A stretch of 64,000 bases of DNA from an uncultured Clostridia bacterium (GTDB taxonomy: Bacteria > Bacillota > Clostridia > Christensenellales > Borkfalkiaceae): positions 1 to 64,000 of the forward strand of contig CALVWI010000004.1 of the NCBI GenBank assembly GCA_944367045.1, in the 5' to 3' direction. A program made the translations under genes and the position numbers. Under the pieces are notes generated by a model that worked only from the letters and a program-made list of their open reading frames with translations, ran no database searches and was not told the DNA's origin. This document shows positions 34,746 to 46,566 of this stretch, piece by piece (position 1 is the stretch's first letter; each line of letters starts with the position of its first letter).

Positions 34746-36095
34746 TTACTGTTTTAAGACGGCGCTCTTGATGTCGGTGACGGCCTTCATCACGCTGTCG
34801 TTGAGGCGCATGAGGTCGGCGATCTTGTCGCGCGCGTAGATGATGGTGGAGTGGTCCCGCCCGCCCATGACTTTGCCGATGGAGATGAGGGGCACGGTGA
34901 GCATGTCGCACATCAGATAGATGCAGATCTGACGGGCGCGGACGAGGTCCTGCCGCTTGCTCTTGCCCGTGACGTCGCTCTCTTTCAGCGAGAAGTAGTG
35001 CGCCGTGGCGCGGAGGATGCTCTCGGGCGTCACTTCCTCCTGCGCGTCGCCCTCGCCCACGCTCTCCTGCAGTGCCTGCGCGGCGAGCTTCAAGGTGATG
35101 GGCTCCTCGTGCAGCTTGCTCGCGAAGATGACGGTGTTGAGCCGCCCTTCGAGGGTACGGACGTTGTTGTCGGTATTGCGGACGAGGAAGGAGAGGACGT
35201 CGTCGGGAATGACGTACTTCTTTTCGAGCGCCTTGCGCTTCAAGATGGCGATCTTCATCTCGAGGTCGGGCGGCTGGATATCGGCGATGAGGCCTCCCTC
35301 GAAGCGGGTGCGGAGCCGCTCTTCGAGCGTCGTCAGCTCCTTTGCGGGGCAGTCGGACGAGATGACGATCTGCTTGTGCTGGGAGAAGAGTTCGTTGAAG
35401 GTGTGGAAGAAGGCCTCCTGCACGCCGTGCTTGTTCGCCCAGAACTGGATGTCGTCGATGATGAGCACGTCCACATTGCGGTAGCGGTTTCGAAAGCGGG
35501 ACTCGCTGTCTCGCCCCGAACCGCGCTTCGAATACATGCTGTCCACATACTCGTTGAGGAATTTCTCGCTCGTGGTGTAGATGACGTGGAGGGAGGGCTT
35601 CTTCTCGGCGATCTCGTTGGCGATGGCCTGCATGAGGTGCGTCTTGCCGAGGCCCGTGCCGCCGTAGATGTAGAGGGGGTTGAAGTTCTCCCCGGGGGCC
35701 TCCGCGACAGACTTCGCCGCGGCATACACGAACTTGTTGGAGGGCCCTACTACGAAGGAATCGAAGGTAAAGCGCTTGTCGAGCGTCACCGTGGTCTCCT
35801 CTAAGGCGTCAGGCATCTCGTTGAGGGTGTATGTCTCGCTCCCGTCCACGACGATGATGAAGTCGGAAAGCCCCGTATCGGAAGTGGAAACGGCCTCGCG
35901 CAGTTTATCGGCATGGCTCGTCGTGATGACGCTCGCCGTAAGGTCGGTCTCGGCCTTCAACACGATCTTGCGGTTGACGATGTCCTGCGGGACGAGCGGT
36001 TCGATGAACGCGCTGAAGGAAATGGGCGTAAACAGCTGCCTTGCCCGCTCCTTGACCTGATTCCACATAACTTCCAACTGAGTGATTTCCGCCAT
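34746..36095 (-). CDS. dnaA: Chromosomal replication initiator DnaA
   Basis: This 449-residue initiator has domain I (residues 1-80), a linker, an AAA+ domain with GGTGLGKTHLMQA and LIIDDIQF, and a C-terminal DNA-binding domain with GGRDHSTIIYA. It binds DnaA boxes and melts the origin. GAGGA precedes the ATG. It is divergent from recF with 127 bp between. dnaN, normally next to dnaA, is absent. Confidence 0.98.
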   Translation of the reverse strand: MAEITQLEVMWNQVKERARQLFTPISFSAFIEPLVPQDIVNRKIVLKAETDLTASVITTSHADKLREAVSTSDTGLSDFIIVVDGSETYTLNEMPDALEETTVTLDKRFTFDSFVVGPSNKFVYAAAKSVAEAPGENFNPLYIYGGTGLGKTHLMQAIANEIAEKKPSLHVIYTTSEKFLNEYVDSMYSKRGSGRDSESRFRNRYRNVDVLIIDDIQFWANKHGVQEAFFHTFNELFSQHKQIVISSDCPAKELTTLEERLRTRFEGGLIADIQPPDLEMKIAILKRKALEKKYVIPDDVLSFLVRNTDNNVRTLEGRLNTVIFASKLHEEPITLKLAAQALQESVGEGDAQEEVTPESILRATAHYFSLKESDVTGKSKRQDLVRARQICIYLMCDMLTVPLISIGKVMGGRDHSTIIYARDKIADLMRLNDSVMKAVTDIKSAVLKQ

Positions 36096-36222
36096 TTTTT
36101 CCTCTGAAATGCTTTTCCTTTTTTCGTCGTTTTGTTATAATAGGGATAGAAAAGCCGATTTTATTCAATTATAATACAAATTCCGCCGAAAGAAAAGTGT
36201 TTTTCAAGAGAAAGTTCCGCTC
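36096..36222. promoter_or_regulatory. dnaA-recF divergent intergenic region
   Basis: The 127-bp gap is AT-rich and holds two TATAAT motifs on the plus strand (about 36136 and 36170) and matching AT-rich hexamers on the minus strand; none has a good -35. No TTATCCACA box is visible, so an origin here is not supported by sequence. Confidence 0.45.
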
Positions 36223-37308
36223 ATGCGTATAAAAAAACTCACTCTCCACAACTTCAGGAACTACGAGGAAGAGACGTTCTGCTTCACGGACGGGCTCAAC
36301 GTGCTCACGGGCCGCAACGCGCAGGGCAAGACCAACTGTGCCGAGGCCGTCTTTTACCTGTGCACGGGTTCGTCGCTCCGCATCCGTCACGACCGCCAGC
36401 TCATCAAACGGGGCGAAAGCTGCGCTTCCCTCCGCGCCGAGGGGGAGAGCCGCTTCGGCACGCTCACGCTGGAGGCGGACATCTTTGAAAACAAGCGCGA
36501 ACTGCGCGTCAACGGCGTCAAAGTCAAGCGGAGCGCCGACTTTTTGGGCAACATCAACAGCGTGTTCTTCTCCCCGGGGGAGCTTCGGCTCATTCAGGAC
36601 GGCCCCGACGAGCGCCGCCGCTTTCTCAATCTCTCCATCTCGCAGACCTCCCGCCCCTACGCGCAGGCGCTCCTTCGCTACAATAAAATTTTAGACCAGC
36701 GAAATAACCTCTTAAAGAACCGCGATGTGTCGCTCGTTTTGGACACCCTTCCCGTGTGGGACGAGCAGCTTGCGCGCTATGCCGCGGTCATCGTCCGCCA
36801 CCGCGCGGCGTATTTGAAGGAGCTTTCGCCGCTCGCCGCCGAGGCGCACGCCTTTTTGACGGACGGCGCGGAGGAGCTCGCCCTCTCCTTCGATCAGACC
36901 TATCCCGAGGGAGAAGAGGAGATCGCCGAAAAGCTCATGAAGGAGCTGGCGGCCGCCAACGAGCGCGATTTGCGCCTCGGCTTTACGACGGTGGGCCCGC
37001 ACCGCGACGACGTGAAAATTTCCATCGGCGGGGCGGATGCGCGTGCGTTTGCCTCGCAGGGGCAGGCGCGGACGGCGGCGCTCTCTTTGAAACTTGCCGA
37101 AGTGGAGATCTTCACCCGTCTTGCGGGGGAGCCGCCCGTGCTCGTCCTCGACGACGTGATGAGTGAGCTCGACCTGCCGAGACGAAAGAAGCTCGTCGCG
37201 CGCACCGAGGGACTGCAATGTATTCTGACGTGCACGCACGCCGAGCGCGTCCTCTACGGCAAGGAGACCAACAAGATACGCATTCAAGGGGGGAAGATCG
37301 TCAAATGA
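36223..37308 (+). CDS. recF: DNA repair and replication protein RecF
   Basis: This 361-residue SMC-like ATPase helps load RecA at gaps. P-loop GRNAQGKTN, the signature QGQARTAALSLKLAE and Walker B VLVLDDVMSELD are intact. It begins MRIKKLTLHNFRNYEEE. It overlaps the PHP gene by ATGA. Being divergent from dnaA instead of downstream of dnaN is unusual. Confidence 0.96.
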   Translation: MRIKKLTLHNFRNYEEETFCFTDGLNVLTGRNAQGKTNCAEAVFYLCTGSSLRIRHDRQLIKRGESCASLRAEGESRFGTLTLEADIFENKRELRVNGVKVKRSADFLGNINSVFFSPGELRLIQDGPDERRRFLNLSISQTSRPYAQALLRYNKILDQRNNLLKNRDVSLVLDTLPVWDEQLARYAAVIVRHRAAYLKELSPLAAEAHAFLTDGAEELALSFDQTYPEGEEEIAEKLMKELAAANERDLRLGFTTVGPHRDDVKISIGGADARAFASQGQARTAALSLKLAEVEIFTRLAGEPPVLVLDDVMSELDLPRRKKLVARTEGLQCILTCTHAERVLYGKETNKIRIQGGKIVK

Positions 37309-38162
37309 GAGCCGACCTGCATCTTCATTCCTTCTGTTCGGACGGGAAGTATGCCCCTTCCGAGATCGCCGCGCGCTGCAAGGAGGCGGGGCTTGCGCTC
37401 TTTTCGCTCACCGACCACGACAGCATGGAGGGCGTTCCCGAGGCCCTCTCGGCGGCACAGGCCCTCGGCATCACTTGCGTGCCCGGTTGGGAAGTTTCGG
37501 CGTATGAGGACGTCAAGGTACACGTCCTAGGCTACGGCTGCGAGCGCGGCGAGGCGTACTTCTCTTTCCTCGAAGAACGTAAAAAAGGGGCGCTCGTCCG
37601 CGCGGAGGACATGATTAGGAAGGGCAACGCATATCTTAACCTCTCGGTGCGGCTCAAAGACGCCCTTGCGCTCCGCGTCAACGAGGATGCGCCCCTTCAC
37701 ACCATGCACGTCGTGCGCGCCTTTGCGCGGGCGATGGGGAAGGAGGGCGACGAGATGCGCTCCCTTGCGGCAAAGCTGTATCTGGAGCTCTTCGACCGCG
37801 GCAAGCCCGCCTATTCCGCGCTGTGCCGTCCCTCGCCCGAGGACGCGCTCAAAGTCATCCACGCTTCGGGCGGCATCGCCGTCGTCGCGCACCCCGGCCG
37901 CATCCGCCTTTCGGAAGGGGAGAAGTTCGCCCTTTTAGACCGCCTTGCGGGGGAGGGGCTCGACGGTATCGAATGCTTCTACACCACGCATACTGAGGAG
38001 GAGACGCGGGCATTCTGCGCCTATGCCGAAGCGCACGGGCTCCTTCAAACGGGCGGCTCGGACTTCCACATGGAGGATAATGTTCACTTCGTGGGAAAAC
38101 CCGACTTTGCGCCCGACGAACGGCTGCTCCTTGCCCTGCGCTCGCGCGGGGTGAAGGTGTGA
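37305..38162 (+). CDS. PHP-domain phosphoesterase
   Basis: This 285-residue protein has PHP metal motifs DLHLHSFCSDG, LTDHDSMEG, HPGR and GGSDFH. It resembles the YciV/TrpH group, whose members hydrolyse 3',5'-nucleoside bisphosphates or trim RNA 5' ends. ATG 37305 overlaps recF by 4 bases. The exact substrate cannot be fixed from sequence. Confidence 0.88.
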   Translation: MRADLHLHSFCSDGKYAPSEIAARCKEAGLALFSLTDHDSMEGVPEALSAAQALGITCVPGWEVSAYEDVKVHVLGYGCERGEAYFSFLEERKKGALVRAEDMIRKGNAYLNLSVRLKDALALRVNEDAPLHTMHVVRAFARAMGKEGDEMRSLAAKLYLELFDRGKPAYSALCRPSPEDALKVIHASGGIAVVAHPGRIRLSEGEKFALLDRLAGEGLDGIECFYTTHTEEETRAFCAYAEAHGLLQTGGSDFHMEDNVHFVGKPDFAPDERLLLALRSRGVKV

Positions 38163-38896
38163 AAAAGGCGGTTCTTTTCTGTTCAACGGCTGCGCTCCTT
38201 CTGTGGGGCGCTTTTTTGCCGCCCGTCGAAGGGTTTGCCGCCGAAGTCTCTGCCGCTGAGGCGGCTTCGCAGGAAGAGGCGCTGCTCTCCCGCCGAACGA
38301 CCTATTATAACATGGAAAACGTCGGCCGTGCGCACAACGTGGAACTTGCGGCCGAGCGCATCGATGGCATCACTTTGCAGCCGAAGGAGAGTTTCACTTT
38401 CAACGGGGCGGTGGGGGAGCGCACCGCGGAGAACGGCTACGAGGAGGCGCCCGTCATCGAGCACGGGGCATATGTTGCAGGCCTCGGAGGGGGCGTGTGC
38501 CAGGTCTCGAGCACGCTCTTTCTCGCCGCCCTCGAAGGGGGTCTCCGCGTGCTGGAGAGCCACCCGCACTCCCTTCCCGTCTCCTATCTCCCGCCCTCTC
38601 TCGACGCGATGGTGAGCGGTTGGTCGGACTTAAAACTGTTCAATCAACGCGCCTTTCCCGTCCGCATCGAGGCGAGCGCGGAAGGGGGCGAGCTCACCGT
38701 CTCCCTTTACGGTACGCCCGACAGCCTTATATACCGCGCCGAGAGCGTGCTTTTGGAGGAGACGGACCGCGCGGTCATAAGCGAAAGTTTTCTCCTCGTT
38801 TTCGGCGAGGGCGGGGAGCTCATCTCGCGGACGAGGGTGCGCCGCGACGTGTACATGCTGCCGCTTCCGCCCGAGGAAGAGCCGAAAAAGCCGTAA
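38159..38896 (+). CDS. VanW-family secreted protein
   Basis: The 245-residue protein has a signal peptide (residues 1-28, KKAVLFCSTAALLLWGAF) and a VanW domain with SFTFNGAVGERT, GGGVCQVSSTLF and HSLPVSYLPPSLDA. VanW proteins occur near some glycopeptide resistance clusters, but their function is unknown and no such cluster is here. GTG 38159 overlaps the PHP stop. A proline-rich tail ends the protein. Confidence 0.88.
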   Translation: MKKAVLFCSTAALLLWGAFLPPVEGFAAEVSAAEAASQEEALLSRRTTYYNMENVGRAHNVELAAERIDGITLQPKESFTFNGAVGERTAENGYEEAPVIEHGAYVAGLGGGVCQVSSTLFLAALEGGLRVLESHPHSLPVSYLPPSLDAMVSGWSDLKLFNQRAFPVRIEASAEGGELTVSLYGTPDSLIYRAESVLLEETDRAVISESFLLVFGEGGELISRTRVRRDVYMLPLPPEEEPKKP

Positions 38897-38933
38897 AACA
38901 GCCGAAAATGTGCGAAAAGATGGGTAAAATCGG

Positions 38934-38962
38934 TTGCTTTTTGCCCGTAATTACGGTATAAT
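38934..38962 (+). promoter_or_regulatory. Promoter and leader of rplS
   Basis: TTGCTT, a 17-bp spacer and TATAAT. The leader of about 94 nt contains CCCGC/GCGGG hairpin sequence near 38996-39012. Leader control of L19 is known in Bacillus; here it is only possible. Confidence 0.75.
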
Positions 38963-39062
38963 GACCAAGTGACTTCGGGCGTTCCGCTGCCGCAGCCCGC
39001 CAAGGATGCGGGTAAATACCAAACCGGGAATGAACGTCTTGTGTAAATCGGAGGTTAAGTCA

Positions 39063-39407
39063 ATGAAAGGACTCATCGAAGCGATCGAGCGCGAGGGGCT
39101 CAAAGAGAACGTCCCCCAGTTCAATGTCGGCGACACCGTCAAGGTGGGCTACCGCATCATCGAGGGCGGTAAGGAAAGAATCCAGAATTTCGAAGGCGTT
39201 GTCATCGCCAAGAAGCACGGCGGGATCCGCGAGAGCTTCACGGTGCGCCGTCTTTCGTTCGGCGTCGGTGTGGAGCGCTGCTTCCCCCTTCATTCGCCGA
39301 AAGTTGCCTATGTCACCGTCGTCCGCGCGGGCAAGGTGAGAAGGGCAAAGCTCTACTATCTCCGCGGCCGTACGGGCAAGGCTGCCAAGGTCAAGGAAGA
39401 TATCTGA
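39063..39407 (+). CDS. rplS: Large ribosomal subunit protein L19
   Basis: The 114-residue L19 has [33 protein letters not shown] and [15 protein letters not shown], all typical. ATG 39063 follows GGAGG; an open frame 19 codons upstream is not L19-like. It is monocistronic. Confidence 0.97.
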   Translation: MKGLIEAIEREGLKENVPQFNVGDTVKVGYRIIEGGKERIQNFEGVVIAKKHGGIRESFTVRRLSFGVGVERCFPLHSPKVAYVTVVRAGKVRRAKLYYLRGRTGKAAKVKEDI

Positions 39408-39421
39408 AAACAGCGAACCAA

Positions 39422-39452
39422 GGCGGCGCTTATCGGCGCCGCCGCTTTTTTT
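39422..39452 (+). terminator. Terminator of rplS
   Basis: GGCGGCGC/GCGCCGCC with a 6-nt loop, then GC and TTTTTTT. Confidence 0.9.
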
Positions 39453-39472
39453 GAAAAAATTGCCGAAAACCG

Positions 39473-39501
39473 TTTACAATTTTTCCGCAATCGGTTAGAA
39501 T
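39473..39501 (+). promoter_or_regulatory. Promoter of the GT-C-like membrane gene
   Basis: TTTACA, a 17-bp spacer and TAGAAT, 41 bp before the start codon. Confidence 0.7.
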
Positions 39502-39542
39502 AGGAAAGACAACTCATTTCAATCAGTGAAGGAACTCAAGTC

Positions 39543-41564
39543 ATGAAGAAGAATTTTTGGAAAGCCGCCTCTAAGTACGTCAAGGCCTTTCTCATTTTAG
39601 CGATCGCCTTCCTCGTCATCGGGCTGGGCACGTTGGGCAGCCTCGCATCGACGGGCGACTCCTTCGTCCTCACCGCCAAGCAGGACGGGGACGAAAAGGA
39701 ACCCTCCCTCATGTTCCACGTCACGATCCCCGACGATGTCGTACAGGAAGCTTCGGAGTACGACCTCTATGTCAAGTATATCCTCGTCAACGTGGGCGCC
39801 GTGTATGCCCCCGCGGGGGAGGATACCGATATCCGCATCGGCCGCGGTAGTTCGCCCGACCTCACCTTTTCGCTCACCTATCCGATCACCGTTCCCTCCG
39901 TCTATACGGCTGCGAGCGAGGACGAAGAGGGCAGCTACAACGGGCCCTACAACTGGGCGGTGCTCGATGTGATCAACGACACGACCGATTCTCAGGGCAG
40001 GAACGGCTGGAGACTGCATGACTACGCCTACTACTTCTTCGCGGCGCGCACCAGCAGCGTGCGCATCAACGAAGTGGTGTTCATCGCCGAGAACAACACC
40101 CTCCCCGAGGAGGAGCGCGAGCCCATCGTGCTCAATGTCGAGCTCGACGACGCCTCCGTCATCCGCCGTGCGGAAGGGGAGAGCCTCGAGGACGCCTTGA
40201 AGCGCGCCTCCGCCGTTGTCGACAGCCAGCAGCTGCCCAACCTCTCTCAGTCCTCCTTCAACCGTTTCTCGGAGGAGGAGGCCTACTCCATGATGACCAT
40301 TGCGGAGATGCGCGACGGCGGCTCCTATGTGAAGGGCGACACCTACCTCGCAGACAACGTGTATAACGCTCTCGGGACGGACATTCTGGCCCTCGGCACG
40401 CTCATCTTCGGCATGAGCCCCTTCGGCCTCCGCTTCTTCCCCTTCCTCGCCGCCTTCGGCGTGCTCATCTTCGGCTATCTCCTCGTGAGAGACATCTCCA
40501 AGAGCGAGCGTGCGGGCTTCATCTTTGCCGTGCTGTATGCGCTCTCCGCGGCCTTCCTCGCGGCAGGGCACCTCGGCACCCCGCTCATGCTCGGCGTGTT
40601 CTTCTTTGTCGCATCCGCCTATTTCTGCTATAAGTTCTTTGCGAAGGGCATGAAGAAGCCAAGCCTCGGGAGTGCGGCTCCCGTTGTCTTGAGCGCGCTC
40701 TTCGGGGCGCTCGCCATCTGCACCAACGGCGTGTGGACGATCCCCATGGTCGGCGTCGTCGTGCTGTTCTGTTTCGGTATGGTGCGTCAGAAGAAGGCGA
40801 AGGAGTACTACCTTCAGAAGGCCGAGGAAGCCCCTGCGGAGGTCGTCCAAACGGAGGACGGCGAAGAGTATGAGCTCACGCCCGAAAAGCGCGCGGCGCA
40901 CGTTCGGGCCGAGTACAGCCGCAAGGATCGCATCGCCATCGCATGTTTTGTGACGGTGCTCCTTATCGGAACGTTCGTCCTGTCGATGCTCGCCGTCATT
41001 CCCGCATACCTTCCCTATGTGCGTGTTCTGGGCGATCCCGCCCTTCCCATGAACGTCATGGAAGTTGCATGGAAGCTGTTTGCGGGCGGATTCGTCGGCG
41101 TAAACGCCACGTCCTATGCGCAGAGCTGGGCGATGCACACCCTCTTCAAGGGAGTGGGCGAGCTCTATGCCGTCACCGTCGCGGGTGCGCTCACTGCCAT
41201 CGTCGCGGTCGTCGCGAGCATCGTCGCGCTCGTATGGTACCTCGTTTCGGGCAAGAAGGAAGGCGATGAAAAGAGGGCGAAGGTCGCGCTCCGTGCGCTC
41301 GTCATTGCGGCGGCGGGGCTCCTGCTCTCGCTCATCTGCTCCGCCTTCGGGGGCGGCGCGTTCGGTTTCCTGCTCACCGCGCTCTTCTTCCTGTTCGCGA
41401 TCGGCGGCACGGCTGCCGACAGAGTGCTCGTTTCGGGCGGAAAGGCCGCGAAGGTGATGATGTGGGTGTTCCTCGCCCTGCTCATCGTCTCGTTCGTGCT
41501 GCTCATCCCGTTCACCGTCTCCATTCCGCTCCCCGCGGGGCTGCAGACGGCGCTCTTTGGTTGA
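39543..41564 (+). CDS. Multi-pass membrane protein resembling GT-C (PMT/ArnT-like) glycosyltransferases
   Basis: The 673-residue protein has one N-terminal helix (residues 12-32), an extracellular beta-rich region of about 215 residues and then about ten membrane helices. From residue 240, EEAYSMMTIAEM..ADNVYNALGTDILALGTLIFGMSPFGLRFF aligns by eye with the DEAYY..HPPLGK..LFGDNPFGWR pattern of PMT-family mannosyltransferases, though the HPPLGK segment is not conserved. An Asp/Glu-rich cytosolic insert is near residue 430. It may transfer sugar from a polyprenyl carrier or may have lost that activity. It is not in an operon. Confidence 0.6.
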   Translation: MKKNFWKAASKYVKAFLILAIAFLVIGLGTLGSLASTGDSFVLTAKQDGDEKEPSLMFHVTIPDDVVQEASEYDLYVKYILVNVGAVYAPAGEDTDIRIGRGSSPDLTFSLTYPITVPSVYTAASEDEEGSYNGPYNWAVLDVINDTTDSQGRNGWRLHDYAYYFFAARTSSVRINEVVFIAENNTLPEEEREPIVLNVELDDASVIRRAEGESLEDALKRASAVVDSQQLPNLSQSSFNRFSEEEAYSMMTIAEMRDGGSYVKGDTYLADNVYNALGTDILALGTLIFGMSPFGLRFFPFLAAFGVLIFGYLLVRDISKSERAGFIFAVLYALSAAFLAAGHLGTPLMLGVFFFVASAYFCYKFFAKGMKKPSLGSAAPVVLSALFGALAICTNGVWTIPMVGVVVLFCFGMVRQKKAKEYYLQKAEEAPAEVVQTEDGEEYELTPEKRAAHVRAEYSRKDRIAIACFVTVLLIGTFVLSMLAVIPAYLPYVRVLGDPALPMNVMEVAWKLFAGGFVGVNATSYAQSWAMHTLFKGVGELYAVTVAGALTAIVAVVASIVALVWYLVSGKKEGDEKRAKVALRALVIAAAGLLLSLICSAFGGGAFGFLLTALFFLFAIGGTAADRVLVSGGKAAKVMMWVFLALLIVSFVLLIPFTVSIPLPAGLQTALFG

Positions 41565-41581
41565 TAAAGACCTCTCAATGA

Positions 41582-41611
41582 GAACGGAACGCCCTGCGTT
41601 TCGTTCTTTTT
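41582..41611 (+). terminator. Terminator after the GT-C-like gene
   Basis: GAACGGAAC/GTTTCGTTC (one G-U) with a 7-nt loop, then TTTTT. Confidence 0.75.
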
Positions 41612-41679
41612 GACTTTCTCTGCAAATGAAATGAACGGGCGGTAAAGCCCGTCGGATACACATGAAAAGGGGGTAGGCG

Positions 41680-43200
41680 ATGATCTCAACAGTGACTTGT
41701 TTCGCGCTGGCGGGGCTCGAGGGAGTGCCCGTCACGGTGGAGACGGACGTCAACAAGGGCGTTCCCGCCTTTGAGATGGTGGGGCTTCCCGACGCGGCCG
41801 TCAAGGAGTCCAAGGAGCGCGTGCGCTCCGCACTCAAGAACAGCGGGTTTCAATTCCCCGTCGTCAAAGTCACCGTCAACTTCGCGCCTGCCGACCTCAA
41901 GAAGGAGGGCGCCTCCTTCGATCTTGCCGTCGCCGTCGGCCTTCTGAAGGCGAGCGAACAGCTCGTCGGGGCCAACTTAAACGGCATCGTCTTTTTGGGA
42001 GAATTGTCCCTCGACGGGAGCCTCCGCCATGTGAGGGGGCTTCTCCCCATTCTCATCTCCGCCAAGGCGCGGGGATATACCACCTTCGTCGTTCCCGCGG
42101 AGAACGCGGGCGAGGCGCGCTTTCTGGACGGCGTCACCGTCTATCCCATGAAGACGCTCATGGACGTCGTCAAGTTCCTCGTCGGCGCGGAGCGGCCCGA
42201 GCCCGTGAGACCTGTCCGCTACGTCCCCGGGGCGAGAGGGGAGAGCTCCTCCGACTTGAAGTTCGTCAAGGGCCAGCCCATGGCAAGGCGCGCGGTGGAG
42301 ATCGCCGTCGCGGGCGGGCATAATTTGCTGCTCGTCGGCCCGCCCGGCACGGGCAAGACGATGATCGCCCGCTGTATTCCCACCATCATGCCCGATTTAT
42401 CCTTCGAGGAGGCGCTCGAGATCACCAAGATCCACTCCGTCGCGGGCATCTTGGGCGAGGAGGGCATCGTTACCGAGCGGCCCTTCCGCACGCCCCATCA
42501 CACGGCGACGACCGTCTCCATGTGCGGCGGCGGCAACCGCGTCGTGCATCCCGGGGAAATTTCGCTGGCGCACGGCGGCGTGCTCTTTTTGGACGAGCTG
42601 CCCGAGTACAAGCGCTCGACGCTGGAGGCGCTCCGTCAGCCCCTCGAGGACGGCAAGATCACCATCTCCCGTTCGGGCGGGAGCTGCACCTATCCCGCGC
42701 GCTTCATGCTGTGCGCGAGCATGAACCCCTGCCCGTGCGGCAACTACGGCTCGGAGAAACTCACCTGCACCTGCACGCCCGCGGAGATACGAAACTACAG
42801 AAGGAAGGTCTCGGGGCCGCTTCTCGACCGCATCGACCTCCAAGTCGAAGTGGACGCCATCGCCTATGACGACCTCACGGGCGAGGCGCCCGAGGAGAGC
42901 TCGAAGGACGTGCGCGAGCGCGTCAACGGGGCGCGCGCCATTCAACGCAACCGCTTCGAGGGCGAATCTCTCCACACCAACGCCGAGATGGGGGAGCGGG
43001 AACTTCGCGAGTTCTGCACGCTCTCCAAGGAGTGCGACCGCATTTTGCGCGACGCGTTCGAGCGCATGCAGCTCTCGGCAAGGGCGCGGGCGCGCATCAT
43101 CAAGGTGGCGCGCACCATCGCCGACCTCGACCAAAGCGAGGAGATCATGCCCCGCCATATGTTCGAGGCTGTCTCCTACCGGCTGCCCGAGTTCCGTTGA
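41680..43200 (+). CDS. comM: YifB/ComM-family Mg-chelatase-like AAA+ ATPase
   Basis: The 506-residue protein has the N-terminal YifB domain (GVPVTVETDVNKGVPAFEMVG quoted in part: KGVPAFEMVGLPD), a P-loop GPPGTGKTM, FRTPHHTATT and MNPCPCGNYG. In Haemophilus and Vibrio ComM aids branch migration in transformation. dprA follows after 18 bases, which fits that role. A small hairpin ACGGGC/GCCCGT precedes the gene; no clear promoter was found. Confidence 0.94.
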   Translation: MISTVTCFALAGLEGVPVTVETDVNKGVPAFEMVGLPDAAVKESKERVRSALKNSGFQFPVVKVTVNFAPADLKKEGASFDLAVAVGLLKASEQLVGANLNGIVFLGELSLDGSLRHVRGLLPILISAKARGYTTFVVPAENAGEARFLDGVTVYPMKTLMDVVKFLVGAERPEPVRPVRYVPGARGESSSDLKFVKGQPMARRAVEIAVAGGHNLLLVGPPGTGKTMIARCIPTIMPDLSFEEALEITKIHSVAGILGEEGIVTERPFRTPHHTATTVSMCGGGNRVVHPGEISLAHGGVLFLDELPEYKRSTLEALRQPLEDGKITISRSGGSCTYPARFMLCASMNPCPCGNYGSEKLTCTCTPAEIRNYRRKVSGPLLDRIDLQVEVDAIAYDDLTGEAPEESSKDVRERVNGARAIQRNRFEGESLHTNAEMGERELREFCTLSKECDRILRDAFERMQLSARARARIIKVARTIADLDQSEEIMPRHMFEAVSYRLPEFR

Positions 43201-43218
43201 TAATAAAAGGAGGCGCTC

Positions 43219-44301
43219 ATGACGCAGGAAGAGCTGGGCATTTTGTGGCTCGTCGGGTGCACGGACCTCGATAAGAGGACCGCGGCCGCCCTTCTGCGCG
43301 CGGCAAAGAACCCCGCCCGTCTCCTTGAAGAATACGAAAAAATTGCGCCGTCCGTGATAAATTCGCCCGACGCGCGGTTATATAAAGAGAGAGGCTCTCG
43401 CTTTTCCGCCCTCGAAACGCTCGTAAAGGAACTCAAAAGCGAGGACTGCTTTGCGGTCACGGCCGTGAGCGACGACTACCCCGAATCGCTCCGCAACATC
43501 GCCGCTCCGCCCCTTCTTCTCTACGGCAAGGGCAACAGGGCACTTTTGAAGAAACGCAGGTTCTGCATCGTCGGCTCGCGCGTCACGCCGCAGTGGGCGG
43601 TAAGTTTCGGCAAAGACATCGCAAGGGAGCTTTCGGAGCACTTTTGCATCGTCACGGGGCTTGCGGAAGGGGGAGACAGCGCCGCCATCGAGGGTGCGCT
43701 CCCTTCGGGGAATCTCATCTCCGTGCTGCCGTGCGGGCTTCATGAGTGCTATCCTGCCTCGCACGTCGCTTTGAAGGAGAAGATCGCAAGGGGCGGACTG
43801 CTTTTGAGCGAGTATCCGCTTCACGAGACGGTGAAAAAGTACAGCTTTCACGAGCGGAACCGTCTGCTCGCGGGCCTTTCGGAGGGCGTCCTCGTCCTCT
43901 CGGCGGGCGAGCGGAGCGGCACGCTCATCACGGCGAATTGCGCGGCGGAATTCGGCCGCGACGTGTTCGCGCTTCCCTATCGCCCGGGCGAGGCGCGCGG
44001 CATCGGCTGCAACGAACTCATCAAGAAGGGCGCGTCCCTCGTGACGAAGGCGGAGGATATCCTCTCCTTCTACAATCTGGAAGTAAAGCCCGAGCGGGAA
44101 GAAGGGGCGGATCGGCCCGACCTCACCCCTGAGGAGCGCAAGGTGTATGAAGTTCTGCGCGACGGGGGAGAATTGCATACGTCCGTCATCGCGGAGAGGG
44201 CGGGACTGCGCGTCTTTGAAGTCGCGGCGGTGCTCTCTTCGCTCGAAATCAAGGGGTTCGCCGTCAAAGCGGGCGGCAACCGGTACAGCATCGCACGCTA
44301 A
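43219..44301 (+). CDS. dprA: DNA processing protein DprA
   Basis: This 360-residue protein loads RecA onto incoming single-stranded DNA in transformation. An N-terminal helical domain is followed by the Rossmann-like core with IVGSRVTPQW, VTGLAEGGDSAAIEGAL and ERSGTLITANCAAEFGRDVFALP (partial), and a C-terminal winged helix (TPEERKVYEVLRDG). Many non-competent bacteria also keep it. AAGGAGG precedes ATG 43219. Confidence 0.95.
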   Translation: MTQEELGILWLVGCTDLDKRTAAALLRAAKNPARLLEEYEKIAPSVINSPDARLYKERGSRFSALETLVKELKSEDCFAVTAVSDDYPESLRNIAAPPLLLYGKGNRALLKKRRFCIVGSRVTPQWAVSFGKDIARELSEHFCIVTGLAEGGDSAAIEGALPSGNLISVLPCGLHECYPASHVALKEKIARGGLLLSEYPLHETVKKYSFHERNRLLAGLSEGVLVLSAGERSGTLITANCAAEFGRDVFALPYRPGEARGIGCNELIKKGASLVTKAEDILSFYNLEVKPEREEGADRPDLTPEERKVYEVLRDGGELHTSVIAERAGLRVFEVAAVLSSLEIKGFAVKAGGNRYSIAR

Positions 44302-44325
44302 AGCGCGCATATTCAGGAGTTTTAC

Positions 44326-46562
<2,237 letters not shown>

Positions 46563-46566
<4 letters not shown>

